Shown here: positions 19,285 through 27,889 of the stretch, in pieces
Layout: each line of letters begins with the position of its first letter
Position numbering within the stretch: the stretch's first letter is position 1
NCBI RefSeq assembly: GCF_032190615.1
Contig: NZ_JAVLAT010000001.1
Location: 874,501 to 938,500 of the forward strand
Direction of reading: 5' to 3'
Source: Brucella pseudogrignonensis
GTDB lineage: Bacteria; Pseudomonadota; Alphaproteobacteria; Rhizobiales; Rhizobiaceae
DNA: 64,000 nucleotides
The notes under the pieces: generated by a model
What the model saw: the letters and a program-made list of their open reading frames with translations, nothing else
The model's database searches: none
What the model was told of the DNA's origin: nothing
Program-made: the position numbers and the translations under genes

Positions 19285-19845
19285 ATGAAGATCAATGGTA
19301 ACGAAATCCGCCCAGGCAATGTTATCGAACATGATGGCGGCCTGTGGGCAGCGGTTAAGACCAATGCAGTCAAGCCTGGTAAAGGCGGCGCCTACAATCA
19401 GGTTGAACTCAAGAACCTTATCACCGGCACCAAGCTCAACGAACGTTTCCGCGCAGCTGAAACCGTAGAGCGCGTTCGTCTGGAACAGAAGGACTTCTCG
19501 TTCCTTTACGAACAGGGCGAAGCGCTGGTTTTCATGGATACCGAAACCTACGAACAGCTTGAGCTGCTGAAGGATTTCGTTGGTGACCGCGCCGCCTTCC
19601 TTCAGGACGGCATGATGGTTACCGTTGAACTCTACGAAGAAAAGCCAATCGGCATTCGTCTTCCTGATCAGGTTACACTTGAAATCGTCGAAGCTGATCC
19701 GGTCGTCAAAGGCCAGACGGCAGCTTCTTCTTACAAGCCGGCTGTTCTTGAAAACGGCATCCGTATCCTCGTTCCACCATTCATCGAATCGGGTGAACGC
19801 GTGATCGTTGATACCAACGAACTGACCTACGTCAGCCGCGCATAA
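19285..19845 (+). CDS. efp: Translation elongation factor P
   Basis: Binds ribosomes stalled at consecutive prolines and stimulates peptide bond formation. The 186-aa product begins [18 protein letters not shown]. The acceptor loop is PGKGGAY with Lys33, the residue that is beta-lysylated in enterobacteria. The family's C-terminal signature with [17 protein letters not shown] and [15 protein letters not shown] is present. No epmA or epmB is seen next to it in this window, so the modification state cannot be told. It is followed by a GC-rich hairpin and then suhB. Confidence 0.97.
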   Translation: MKINGNEIRPGNVIEHDGGLWAAVKTNAVKPGKGGAYNQVELKNLITGTKLNERFRAAETVERVRLEQKDFSFLYEQGEALVFMDTETYEQLELLKDFVGDRAAFLQDGMMVTVELYEEKPIGIRLPDQVTLEIVEADPVVKGQTAASSYKPAVLENGIRILVPPFIESGERVIVDTNELTYVSRA

Positions 19846-19862
19846 TCGAATATTTGAAATCA

Positions 19863-19889
19863 TGCGGCGCCTGCAAATTGGGCGCCGCA
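19863..19889 (+). terminator. Terminator-like hairpin after efp
   Basis: TGCGGCGCC / GGCGCCGCA, a perfect 9-bp stem with a 9-nt loop, 17 bases after the efp stop. No T-run follows; only a T/C-rich stretch. A second small hairpin (TTCTCTT/AAGAGAA) lies just downstream. Confidence 0.5.
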
Positions 19890-20054
19890 GTCCATTCTCT
19901 TTGAAGAGAAATGCGACAGTTCTTTCTCAGCTTGCTCAGTTCTGAGTGCCATAGGTTTGATCTCATCAAATCGGCGCTCTGTGATTTATCAACGCGCATC
20001 TTTTTCGAAAGCAAGCTCCAAGGCTTCGGAATGCGCTTCTAAAAGGACGATCAG

Positions 20055-20846
20055 ATGGCGCGTTCAGCCCTTCTCAATGTTATGGTTCAGGCCGCTATGA
20101 AAGCCGGACGCGGTCTCGCGCGCGACTTCGGCGAAGTGCAGAACCTTCAGGTTTCCCTTAAAGGTCCAGGCGATTATGTCAGCCAGGCCGACCGCAAAGC
20201 CGAAAAAGTCATTTACACCGAACTGAGCCGCGCCCGCCCGGATTTTGGCTTCCTGATGGAAGAATCGGGTGAGGTTGAATCGAAAGACGGACAGCATCGC
20301 TGGCTGGTCGATCCACTCGACGGCACCACAAACTTCCTGCATGGTATTCCTGTTTTCGCAGTCTCTATCGCTCTTGAGCGTCAGGGACAGATCGTTGCTG
20401 GCGTGATTTACAACCCAGCTATGGACGAGCTTTACACCGCTGAACGCGGCGGCGGCGCATTCCTCAATGATCGTCGTCTGCGCGTTGCGGCCCGCAACAA
20501 GCTGGTTGATTGCGTTATCGGCACCGGAATCCCGCATCTCGGTCGTCCCGGCCACGGCCAATACCTTGTCGAACTGCGCAATGTCATGGCTGAAACATCG
20601 GGCATTCGTCGCATGGGTGCCGTTGCACTTGATCTTGCTTATGTCGCAGCAGGTCGCCTTGATGGCTTCTGGGAAGACGGCATGCATCCTTGGGATCTCG
20701 GCGCAGGCATGTTGATGATCCGCGAAGCTGGTGGCTTTGTATCCGACAAAAAGGGTGGCCAAGACATTTTTGGCACCAAGACCATTGTTGCTGGCAATGA
20801 AATTATTCAGAAAGCATTGCTTAAAACGGTCAACAAGCCAATCTGA
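20055..20846 (+). CDS. suhB: Inositol-1-monophosphatase family protein (SuhB)
   Basis: Mg2+-dependent phosphatase of the FIG/IMPase superfamily; SuhB homologues dephosphorylate inositol phosphates and in E. coli also affect transcription antitermination. The 263-aa product has GDYVSQADRKAEK, the metal site EESGEVES, the signature WLVDPLDGTTNFLHGIP (three acidic ligands) and the C-terminal WDLGAGMLMIREAGG. It starts with a plausible AAAAGGACGATC leader and ends in its own terminator. Confidence 0.92.
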   Translation: MARSALLNVMVQAAMKAGRGLARDFGEVQNLQVSLKGPGDYVSQADRKAEKVIYTELSRARPDFGFLMEESGEVESKDGQHRWLVDPLDGTTNFLHGIPVFAVSIALERQGQIVAGVIYNPAMDELYTAERGGGAFLNDRRLRVAARNKLVDCVIGTGIPHLGRPGHGQYLVELRNVMAETSGIRRMGAVALDLAYVAAGRLDGFWEDGMHPWDLGAGMLMIREAGGFVSDKKGGQDIFGTKTIVAGNEIIQKALLKTVNKPI

Positions 20847-20871
20847 TCCGCTTCCTATTTCTATGTTTTAC

Positions 20872-20906
20872 TGCGCTCCGGTATTCCAACCGGGGCGCAT
20901 TATTTT
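20872..20906 (+). terminator. Intrinsic terminator after suhB
   Basis: TGCGCTCCGGT / ACCGGGGCGCA, 11-bp stem with one G-T pair and a 6-nt loop, followed by TTATTTTTT, 26 bases beyond the suhB stop. Confidence 0.8.
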
Positions 20907-20994
20907 TTCGCTTTAAGCGATTCCGCTTCGCTAAATTATGCAGTAGGCTCCCCCGCGACAGATTATCCCAACGGATATCCATGGAGCCAAACGC

Positions 20995-22050
20995 ATGAGC
21001 GATCTGAGACTTTCACGGGAACGCCTCGACGATGCACGGGACTATGACCCCTACCGCCTGAGCAGCCCGAGAATTGTCATTCTATCCATGGTGATCTTTC
21101 TCATCATTGTTGCATTCCTTGCAGCGATTCTGATGCGGCAGATCCATACGTTCTTCGTCACCAATCCCGGCCTGAATGGTCTGATCTTTGGCGTGCTGCT
21201 CATCGGCATTCTGCTCGCTTTCGGGCAGGTGCTGCGACTTCTGCCAGAAATCCGCTGGGTCAATTCATTCCGCGATGGTGAGCGCGATGGCACGACACGC
21301 CCGCCGGTGCTTCTTGCGCCAATGCGCGCTCTGATCGGTCGCAGGCAATCCATGGCACTGACGACCACTTCAACCCGATCCATTCTCGAATCGATTGCCA
21401 CCCGCCTTGATGAAAGCCGCGATATTTCACGCTATCTGATTGGCCTTCTGGTGTTCCTCGGCCTACTGGGTACTTTCTGGGGCCTGCTCGAAACAGTTGG
21501 CTCTATTGGCCAAACCATCCAGTCACTCGACCCGAGTTCGGGCAGCACAACCGATGTGCTTGATTCGCTCAAAGCCGGATTGCAAGCGCCGCTATCAGGT
21601 ATGGGAACGGCGTTCTCGTCGTCGCTGTTTGGCCTTTCCGGCTCACTGATTTTGGGCTTCCTCGATTTGCAATCGGGCCGCGCGCAAAATCGATTCTATA
21701 CCGAGCTTGAAAACTGGTTGTCATCGGTGACCGACCTTGGTTCGGATATCAGCACCGATGAGCATCTCGGCGGCATTCGTAGCCTGGCAGAGCATGTGCA
21801 GAACCTGCAAGGTGGCGAGGCTTCCAGCCAGCGCACGACAGCAGCGCTTGCCAATCTTGCGGAAGGCATTCAGGGGCTGGTCAAGAGTATGCGCAGCGAA
21901 CAGCAGCTGATGCGCGACTGGGCTGAGAAGCAAACGGAAGAGCAACAGGCCATCCGTGAAACACTTGGTCGTCTCAATGACGCCATTGCCTCCAGAGCCC
22001 CTGCCGAGCGCGCTCCAGGTCGCCCTAGTGACAGCAAACGGCCGGAGTAA
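20995..22050 (+). CDS. MotA/TolQ/ExbB-like proton-channel protein
   Basis: Inner-membrane protein resembling MotA/TolQ/ExbB channel subunits. The 351-aa product has four hydrophobic segments, near residues 26-46, 58-78, 143-165 and 195-215. The last two have the small-residue pattern GLLVFLGLLGTFWGLLETVG and PLSGMGTAFSSSLFGLSGSL typical of the family's pore helices. The C-terminal 120 residues are cytoplasmic and rich in Gln/Glu, probably helical, ending in a Pro/Arg-rich tail. It is five bases upstream of a MotB-like gene, so the two should form one energised envelope complex. It is not the flagellar motor MotA, because no other flagellar genes are nearby. What it drives is unknown. Confidence 0.8.
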   Translation: MSDLRLSRERLDDARDYDPYRLSSPRIVILSMVIFLIIVAFLAAILMRQIHTFFVTNPGLNGLIFGVLLIGILLAFGQVLRLLPEIRWVNSFRDGERDGTTRPPVLLAPMRALIGRRQSMALTTTSTRSILESIATRLDESRDISRYLIGLLVFLGLLGTFWGLLETVGSIGQTIQSLDPSSGSTTDVLDSLKAGLQAPLSGMGTAFSSSLFGLSGSLILGFLDLQSGRAQNRFYTELENWLSSVTDLGSDISTDEHLGGIRSLAEHVQNLQGGEASSQRTTAALANLAEGIQGLVKSMRSEQQLMRDWAEKQTEEQQAIRETLGRLNDAIASRAPAERAPGRPSDSKRPE

Positions 22051-22055
22051 GCAGC

Positions 22056-23087
22056 ATGGCTCTAGGCCGTAACCGCCGCCCGCAACGTCATGTCGATTAT
22101 TGGCCCGGCTTTGTCGATGCACTGACAACATTGCTGCTGGCCATCATGTTCCTGCTTACAGTCTTTGTGCTGGGTCAGTTTTTATTGAGCCGCGATGTCG
22201 ATAGCAAAGATACCGCTCTCGCACGCCTCAACAGCCAGATACAGGAACTCACCCAGCTTCTCTCGCTCGAAAAAAGCAACTCTCAGGACATGCAGGACAC
22301 GATTGCCAATCTGCAAGCATCCTTGTCAGGTGCCGAGAGCGAGCGTTCCCGCTTGCAAGCTCTGCTCAATGAAGGCAGTGGTGCTGGTGCTGCCGCTGAA
22401 AAACGCGCCGGGGAACTCAGCCAGAGCCTAGATGCAGAAAAACAGGTGAGCGCACGCGCGCTTTCGCAAGTTGAATTGCTCAACCAGCAGATTTCTGCAC
22501 TTCGTCGTCAGATTGCGGCACTGGAAGATGCACTCAATGCGTCAGAATCACGCGATCGCGAGTCAAACGCCAAGATCGCCGATCTCGGTCGCCGCCTGAA
22601 CGTGGCGCTTGCACAGCGCGTGCAAGAATTGAACCGCTATCGCTCCGACTTCTTTGGTCGTCTGCGGGCGATTCTGTCCGACAAAGAAAACATCCGCATC
22701 GTCGGAGACCGTTTCGTGTTTCAGTCGGAAGTTCTTTTCCCGACTGGCTCGTCTGATCTCAATCCCGCTGGACTGGAGGAGATGAAGAAGCTTGCCGAGG
22801 CGGTCATCGCACTCAATCAGGAAATCCCGGATGACATCAACTGGGTTCTGCGTGTGGATGGACATACTGACAATGTGCCGCTCGCAGGCACTGGTCGCTT
22901 CCGCGACAACTGGGAGCTTTCCTCAGCGCGTGCGACAGCTGTCGTCAAAGACCTGATCGCCAACGGTGTTCCGCCCAACCGACTGGTTGCGGCGGGCTTT
23001 GGCGAATACCAGCCGCTTGATAATGCAGATACGCCCGATGCCCGCGCCAGAAACCGCCGCATCGAGCTAAAACTGACTGAGAGATAG
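22056..23087 (+). CDS. MotB-like protein with coiled coil and OmpA domain
   Basis: Partner of the preceding channel subunit. The 343-aa product has a short cytoplasmic tail and a single membrane helix (about 19-44) in which YWPGFVDALTTLLLAIMF places Asp21 like the proton-carrying aspartate of MotB. A long coiled coil (about 50-195) follows, rich in Gln, Leu, Ala and Ser. The C-terminal OmpA/MotB peptidoglycan-binding domain (about 215-340) has RVDGHTDNVPLAG, RDNWELSSARATAVV and ARNRRIELKL. This layout (anchor helix, periplasmic coil, peptidoglycan grip) is that of a stator or a force-transmitting complex. Two-gene operon ended by a shared terminator. Confidence 0.85.
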   Translation: MALGRNRRPQRHVDYWPGFVDALTTLLLAIMFLLTVFVLGQFLLSRDVDSKDTALARLNSQIQELTQLLSLEKSNSQDMQDTIANLQASLSGAESERSRLQALLNEGSGAGAAAEKRAGELSQSLDAEKQVSARALSQVELLNQQISALRRQIAALEDALNASESRDRESNAKIADLGRRLNVALAQRVQELNRYRSDFFGRLRAILSDKENIRIVGDRFVFQSEVLFPTGSSDLNPAGLEEMKKLAEAVIALNQEIPDDINWVLRVDGHTDNVPLAGTGRFRDNWELSSARATAVVKDLIANGVPPNRLVAAGFGEYQPLDNADTPDARARNRRIELKLTER

Positions 23088-23116
23088 AAATAAAGGGGCG
23101 CTTAGCCCCTTTATTT
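23088..23116. terminator. Bidirectional terminator between convergent genes
   Basis: AAATAAAGGGGC / GCCCCTTTATTT, a perfect 12-bp stem with a 5-nt loop, starting right after the MotB-like stop and reaching into the ABC transporter stop codon. T-runs on both strands. Confidence 0.85.
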
Positions 23117-24938
23117 ATTTCCCGAAAACGCCGGAACCAGCTTCAAATTGCAGCTTGGCAAGGCGGGCATAAATGCCACCCTTTTCAACCAGCGTCTGGT
23201 GGGTTCCCTCTTCGACAATCTGGCCCTTATCGAGCACCAGAATGCGGTCGGCTTTGAGAACGGTTGCAAGACGATGCGCCACGACCAGCGTCGTGCGATT
23301 ATCCATCAGGCTATCGAGCGCTTTCTGCACCAGCATTTCGCTTTCGGCGTCAAGCGCCGAAGTCGCTTCATCGAGCAATAAAACGGGTGCCGCCCGCAGA
23401 ATCGCACGCGCAATCGCGATACGCTGGCGCTGACCGCCTGAGAGCGTTACGCCACGTTCGCCGACTTCCGTGTCATATCCCTTGTCGAGTGCCAGAATAA
23501 AATCATGTGCAAGTGCTGCTTTTGCTGCGGCTTCGATTTCCGCATCACTCGCGCCCGGCTTACCAAAGCCGATATTTTCGCGAATGCTGGTGGCAAAGAT
23601 CACAACGTCTTGCGGCACAACTGCAATGCGCTCACGCACCTTAGCCGGATCGGCATCTGGCAAAGCCACACCATCCATACGCACAGAACCTGTCTGAGGA
23701 TCATAATAACGCATCACCAGCGAGAAGATCGTGCTTTTACCAGCGCCCGACGGGCCAACAATCGCAACCGTCTCACCGGGCTTTACAGCGAAGCTCACAC
23801 CATTGAGCGATGGCGCATCGGGACGCGTCGGATAAGAAAAGTGCACATTATCGAAGCTAATGTCGCCCCGCGCTGGTTGCGGAAGAGCAACTGGCTTTAA
23901 CGGTGCGACAATACCCGGGTTCTCATCGAGAATTTCAGCAAGACGCTCAGCAGCACCAGCGGCCTGAGCAAGTTCACCGCCCACTTCAGAAAGCGCACCA
24001 AAGGCGCTGGCCGCAAATACCGCGTAGAGAACAAACTGGCCCAACGTCCCTGCGCTCATTGTGCCCGACAACACATCACGCGAGCCAAACCACAACACCG
24101 CAACAACACTGGCAAAGATCAGGAAGATCGCAAAGCCGGTGAGAATAGCACGTGCTTTGATGGATGAACGTGCAGCCTGATAGGCCTTTTCAACAGCGCC
24201 CGCAAAACGACCCACCACCATATTTTCATTGGTGAAAGCCTGCAAAGTGCGCATAGCACCAATCTGCTCGCTGGCATAAGCATTCGCATGGGCCAGCATA
24301 TCCTGCGTCATACGCGAACGTCGGCGCACCGAACGACCAAAGGCAATCAGCGGAATAACAATCAACGGAATAGCAGCAATCACCAGCATGGAAAGCTTGG
24401 GGCTGGTGACGACCATCATGATCAGCGCACCAATGCCGAGAATCACATTGCGCAAAGCAACCGATGCCGTAGCCCCGACAACGGACTTGATCTGCGTTGT
24501 ATCGACAGACAGTCGTGAAACAATCTCGCCGGATTGTGAACGATCAAAGAATTCAGTCGAAAGGCTGGTCACATGCGAAAACACGGCATTGCGCAGATCG
24601 GCCACTACGCGCTCACCAAGCGAAATCACAAAGAAATAGCGAAGCCCGGATGCCAGCGCTAACACCAGCGCCAATGCCACCAGCATGACAAAGTAATTAT
24701 TGACGAAGATCGCATCAGAACCTGAGAATCCATGATCAATCATCCGGCGAACGGCGACAGGTACGGCAAGAGTTGTTACAGCAGCAAGGACCAGCGAAAA
24801 AAGCGCGCCAACAACCAGACGCTTATAGCGCGAGAGAAATGGGATCATCCGCTTCAAAGGCTTAAGCGAGCGGCGTTTCCGATCTTCCTGGGTGTTGAAA
24901 TCAGGATTCATGCGAATTTGACTATCTGTGCTGGCCAT
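23115..24938 (-). CDS. ABC transporter, fused permease and ATPase (exporter type)
   Basis: Homodimeric ABC exporter half-transporter of the MsbA/ABCB type. The 607-aa product from ATG 24938 has an N-terminal six-helix membrane domain (about 25-300; helices such as LVVGALFSLVLAAVTTLAVPV and GFAIFLIFASVVAVLWFG). The C-terminal ATPase has Walker A GPSGAGKST, signature LSGGQRQR, Walker B VLLLDEATSALD and the H-loop VAHRL. An upstream in-frame ATG at 25067 would add 43 hydrophilic residues and leave little room for the divergent rpmE promoter, so I prefer the inner start. Substrate not determinable; lipid or peptide export are possible. Confidence 0.87.
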   Translation of the reverse strand: MASTDSQIRMNPDFNTQEDRKRRSLKPLKRMIPFLSRYKRLVVGALFSLVLAAVTTLAVPVAVRRMIDHGFSGSDAIFVNNYFVMLVALALVLALASGLRYFFVISLGERVVADLRNAVFSHVTSLSTEFFDRSQSGEIVSRLSVDTTQIKSVVGATASVALRNVILGIGALIMMVVTSPKLSMLVIAAIPLIVIPLIAFGRSVRRRSRMTQDMLAHANAYASEQIGAMRTLQAFTNENMVVGRFAGAVEKAYQAARSSIKARAILTGFAIFLIFASVVAVLWFGSRDVLSGTMSAGTLGQFVLYAVFAASAFGALSEVGGELAQAAGAAERLAEILDENPGIVAPLKPVALPQPARGDISFDNVHFSYPTRPDAPSLNGVSFAVKPGETVAIVGPSGAGKSTIFSLVMRYYDPQTGSVRMDGVALPDADPAKVRERIAVVPQDVVIFATSIRENIGFGKPGASDAEIEAAAKAALAHDFILALDKGYDTEVGERGVTLSGGQRQRIAIARAILRAAPVLLLDEATSALDAESEMLVQKALDSLMDNRTTLVVAHRLATVLKADRILVLDKGQIVEEGTHQTLVEKGGIYARLAKLQFEAGSGVFGK

Positions 24939-25108
24939 TCTTGAGATTGCGCCCTTGTTATTGCCGTGCGCCTGATGTATAGGCTCGCCAACCCTTTTGG
25001 AAGCCGTTGCCTTTGGTAACGGGTCTTCATATTGACCATCGGGCGAAAGTGCCGCAGTTTTAAACATTAGAGCTGGGCTTTTCTTCCCAGACTTTCAGGA
25101 TTGAGAAG

Positions 25109-25330
25109 ATGAAAGCTGATATCCATCCCGACTACCACACCATCAAGGTCGTGATGACCGATGGCACGGAATACACAACCCGTTCCACCTGGGGCAAAGA
25201 AGGCGATACGATGAACCTCGATATCGACCCAACCACGCATCCAGCCTGGACCGGTGGTTCGCAGACCCTGCTTGACCGCGGTGGCCGCGTTACCAAGTTC
25301 AAAAACCGTTTCGGCAATCTCGGTATCTAA
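25109..25330 (+). CDS. rpmE: 50S ribosomal protein L31 (zinc-free form)
   Basis: Small ribosomal protein at the subunit interface. The 73-aa product [19 protein letters not shown] contains no cysteine, so it lacks the CxxC zinc site of the C+ form. The middle has [15 protein letters not shown] and the C-terminus [12 protein letters not shown], both typical of alphaproteobacterial L31. It is divergent from the ABC exporter and followed by a terminator. Confidence 0.96.
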   Translation: MKADIHPDYHTIKVVMTDGTEYTTRSTWGKEGDTMNLDIDPTTHPAWTGGSQTLLDRGGRVTKFKNRFGNLGI

Positions 25331-25353
25331 TATCGTTATTGATGAACTTACGA

Positions 25354-25376
25354 AAAACCTCGCTCTGGCGGGGTTT
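25354..25376 (+). terminator. Intrinsic terminator after rpmE
   Basis: AAAACCTCGC / GCGGGGTTTT, 10-bp stem with one G-T pair and a 4-nt loop, followed by a T-run, 24 bases after the rpmE stop. Confidence 0.8.
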
Positions 25377-25433
25377 TTTGTTGCCTGCATTTCACGCCAG
25401 TGGCTACCGTATAATGCGGCGCTCTAATAAAAA

Positions 25434-25456
25434 AACTCCCGGACAAGCCGGGAGTT
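25434..25456 (-). terminator. Intrinsic terminator after yebC
   Basis: AACTCCCGG / CCGGGAGTT, 9-bp stem with a 5-nt loop; on the minus strand it runs into seven Ts. It lies 27 bases beyond the yebC stop. Confidence 0.85.
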
Positions 25457-25482
25457 CAAACAGTTAAAACTGAAACCAGAAC

Positions 25483-26229
25483 TTAGGCGCTCAGCTTTTC
25501 CATAACTTCGTCACTGACTTCAAAGTTGCTGTAGACGTTCTGAACGTCATCATCATCTTCAAGCACGTTGAGAAGCTTCAGCACAGAACGCGCCTTTTCT
25601 TCATCAAGTTCAGTGTTGGTCTGTGGCTTCCAGATCGTCTTGATCGATTCGGCTTCTCCAAGCGCTGCTTCCAGCGCCTTAGATACGTCACCGATATCTT
25701 CAAAGGCGCAGAGGATCACATGCTCTTCTTCACCCGACTGAACGTCGTCAGCACCGGCTTCAATCGCTGCTTCCATGACTTTGTCGGCATCACCAACGGA
25801 AATCTTATAAACGATTTCGCCAACGCGATCGAACATGAAGGCTGCAGAGCCGGTTTCGCCCAGCGCACCACCAGACTTGGTGAAAGCTGCACGCACATTG
25901 GATGCGGTACGGTTGCGGTTATCGGTCAGGGCTTCAACGATGACCATAACGCCACCCGGGCCACGGCCCTCGTAACGCACTTCATCGTAGTTTTCCCCGT
26001 CATTGCCTGCAGCTTTTTTAATGGCGCGTTCAATGTTGTCTTTCGGCATCGACTGCGCCTTGGCATTCTGAATTGCCAGACGCAGGCGCGGGTTCATCAA
26101 CGGGTCAGGCAGACCCTGCTTGGCCGCAACGGTAATTTCGCGTCCGAGCTTTGAAAACATTTTCGACCGCACGGCATCCTGACGGCCTTTGCGGTGCATG
26201 ATATTCTTAAACTGTGAATGGCCAGCCAT
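25483..26229 (-). CDS. yebC: YebC/PmpR family transcriptional (or translational) regulator
   Basis: YebC family. Members bind DNA as regulators, and some are reported to aid translation of proline stretches. The 248-aa product starts at [19 protein letters not shown], the universal family N-terminus, fixing the start at 26229. Further conserved blocks are [44 protein letters not shown] and the Asp/Glu-rich C-terminus with [20 protein letters not shown]. Full length and single gene. No ruvC adjacency here, although the families often co-occur. Confidence 0.93.
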   Translation of the reverse strand: MAGHSQFKNIMHRKGRQDAVRSKMFSKLGREITVAAKQGLPDPLMNPRLRLAIQNAKAQSMPKDNIERAIKKAAGNDGENYDEVRYEGRGPGGVMVIVEALTDNRNRTASNVRAAFTKSGGALGETGSAAFMFDRVGEIVYKISVGDADKVMEAAIEAGADDVQSGEEEHVILCAFEDIGDVSKALEAALGEAESIKTIWKPQTNTELDEEKARSVLKLLNVLEDDDDVQNVYSNFEVSDEVMEKLSA

Positions 26230-26431
26230 GGCACCCCTGTTCGGTTCAAATGAAGCGCACGGAGAAAGCGTCACTTGAGAAGAGGGCAGGCCACAGCTCG
26301 GGCCAGCGTGCTTTCCGTGCAGAATGGGCGCGTTATAAGGAATTGAGGCTCATTCGTCCAGCAAAAGCGCCAAATTACAAATTCCTCTGTCAATTATGCG
26401 ATTAGCTGTCGACGCCCGGACCCAAACAGCT

Positions 26432-26441
26432 TTATCTATAA
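26432..26441 (+). promoter_or_regulatory. BioR operator upstream of bioR
   Basis: TTATCTATAA, an exact match to the published BioR consensus TTATMKATAA, centred about 10 bases before the bioR start codon. Its position over the ribosome-binding region predicts autorepression. Confidence 0.8.
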
Positions 26442-26445
26442 AGCC

Positions 26446-27126
26446 ATGAAACAGCATTCCAGCAATACCTCCAGCGAAACAATTGCTACCCGCATCAGCC
26501 GCATTCTGGCTGACCGCATTATTGCGGGTGAGATCGAGCCCGGCGTGAAGTTGCGGCAGGATCATATTGCTGAAGAATTTGAAACGAGCCATGTCCCTGT
26601 CCGCGAAGCGTTTCGACGACTGGAAGCGCAAGGGCTGGCAATTTCAGAGCCAAGGCGCGGTGTTCGGGTTGCTTCTTTCGACATCAAAGAAATTCGTGAA
26701 GTCGCCGAAATGCGTGCAGCTCTTGAAGTGCTGGCATTGCGCCATGCGGCGGCGCACATCACACGCGCCACGCTTGATGCAGCAGAGCAGGCAACCGTCG
26801 AAGGTGATAAATCACGCGACGTCAGAAGCTGGGAAGAAGCAAATCGCCGTTTTCATCGGCTGATTCTCGAACCCTGCAACATGCCGCGTCTTCTGGCGAC
26901 AATCGACGATCTGCATGCAGCCAGTGCGCGCTTTCTGTTCGCCACATGGCGATCGGAGTGGGAAACCCGCACCGATCATGACCACCGGGCTATTTTAACT
27001 GCGCTTCGTCAAAATGACATTGAAGCAGCAACGACCATTCTGGCCCGCCATGTTCAATGGATCGGCCATCGCCCGATCAAAACGGCGTCGGGCAAAACCC
27101 GCGATTCTTTCGCTATCGTCGGCTAG
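26446..27126 (+). CDS. bioR: Biotin regulator BioR (GntR family, FCD domain)
   Basis: GntR-family repressor of biotin genes found in alphaproteobacteria. The 226-aa product has an N-terminal winged helix-turn-helix (about 8-78; LRQDHIAEEFETSHVPVREAFRRLEAQG) and a C-terminal all-helical FCD effector domain (about 88-215; EMRAALEVLALRHAA, NRRFHRLILEPCN, DHDHRAILTAL). General GntR features alone would not separate it from other FadR-like regulators. The BioR call rests on two exact BioR boxes, one before this gene and one before bioY just downstream. It is followed by 195 bases of AT-rich sequence, so bioY is a separate unit. Confidence 0.88.
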   Translation: MKQHSSNTSSETIATRISRILADRIIAGEIEPGVKLRQDHIAEEFETSHVPVREAFRRLEAQGLAISEPRRGVRVASFDIKEIREVAEMRAALEVLALRHAAAHITRATLDAAEQATVEGDKSRDVRSWEEANRRFHRLILEPCNMPRLLATIDDLHAASARFLFATWRSEWETRTDHDHRAILTALRQNDIEAATTILARHVQWIGHRPIKTASGKTRDSFAIVG

Positions 27127-27235
27127 AAGCCAGCTTCAACAAACAGATTTTTACTGCCCCGTGACCTGCCGCTGACGCAGATCGCGAACAGGTTTTATCG
27201 TACTAATTTTAAATAATTCCTAAATTTTATATATT

Positions 27236-27245
27236 TTATCTATTT
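27236..27245 (+). promoter_or_regulatory. Imperfect BioR-like site upstream of bioY
   Basis: TTATCTATTT matches the BioR consensus at 8 of 10 positions and lies 55 bases upstream of the exact box. Possibly a second, weaker operator allowing cooperative binding or looping. Confidence 0.4.
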
Positions 27246-27299
27246 CTCACTTGCCAAGAAGCGTCAATCCAGAGATTTTAAATAGATTGAGTCGCAATT

Positions 27300-27309
27300 T
27301 TATCTATAA
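27300..27309 (+). promoter_or_regulatory. BioR operator upstream of bioY
   Basis: TTATCTATAA, identical to the box before bioR, 12 bases upstream of the bioY start codon within very AT-rich sequence. Predicts repression of bioY and the following DUF1284 gene when biotin is sufficient. Confidence 0.85.
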
Positions 27310-27321
27310 TTTGAGGAAGCT

Positions 27322-27882
27322 ATGACCGACATCACCCAGAAGAGTATATCTTTCAGCCCGCTTGATCTTGAGTCCCGCTCGCCTGCCCTGCGCATTGCAG
27401 CCGTCGCGTTTGGCACATTGGTACTGGCAATCTCATCGCAGATCGTCGTTCCAATGATCCCCGTTCCCATCACACTTCAGACGCTGATCGTGCCATTGAT
27501 TGGCGCGCTTTATGGCTGGCGCCTGGGTGCTGTCACAGTGCTAGCATGGCTTGGTCAGGCGATGATTGGTCTTCCCGTTCTGGCAGGCGGTGCGGGTGGC
27601 ATCCACCACTTCGTAGGCGCAACGGCTGGCTATCTCGCAGCCTTCCCCATTATCGCAGCGCTGACCGGCTATCTCGCTGAGCGCGGCTGGAATAAGAGCA
27701 TTGTTCTGAGCTTCACGTCTTTTCTTGCTGCCAACGCAATCTGTTTGGCGCTTGGCGCCCTATGGCTTTCGGGCGCTATTGGCATTGAAAAGGCCGTTGC
27801 CTTCGGTGTCACGCCATTCATCGTCGGTGCCGTGATCAAATCCGCACTCGGCGCTGCAATCCTTAAAGCAGCAAACCGATAA
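27322..27882 (+). CDS. bioY: Biotin transporter BioY
   Basis: S-component of an ECF-type biotin transporter, in the inner membrane. The 186-aa product has about six hydrophobic helices. Family motifs include SSQIVVPMIPVPITLQTLIVPLIGALYGWRLG and GLPVLAGGAGGIHHFVGATAGYL. A GAGG ribosome site precedes the ATG by 8 bases. Neither bioM nor bioN is nearby, so it may work alone (as some BioYs do) or share a remote ATPase module. It is under a BioR box and is followed after 7 bases by the DUF1284 gene. Confidence 0.94.
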   Translation: MTDITQKSISFSPLDLESRSPALRIAAVAFGTLVLAISSQIVVPMIPVPITLQTLIVPLIGALYGWRLGAVTVLAWLGQAMIGLPVLAGGAGGIHHFVGATAGYLAAFPIIAALTGYLAERGWNKSIVLSFTSFLAANAICLALGALWLSGAIGIEKAVAFGVTPFIVGAVIKSALGAAILKAANR

Positions 27883-27889
27883 GCAAAAA

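Noticed and set aside
19186..19863. 225-codon minus-strand frame antisense to efp
   Set aside because: Shadow frame; efp on the plus strand is certain.
20995..23087. Zorya anti-phage defence (ZorA/ZorB)
   Set aside because: Only the channel-like pair is present; no ZorC, ZorD or ZorE gene follows, and neighbours are house-keeping genes.
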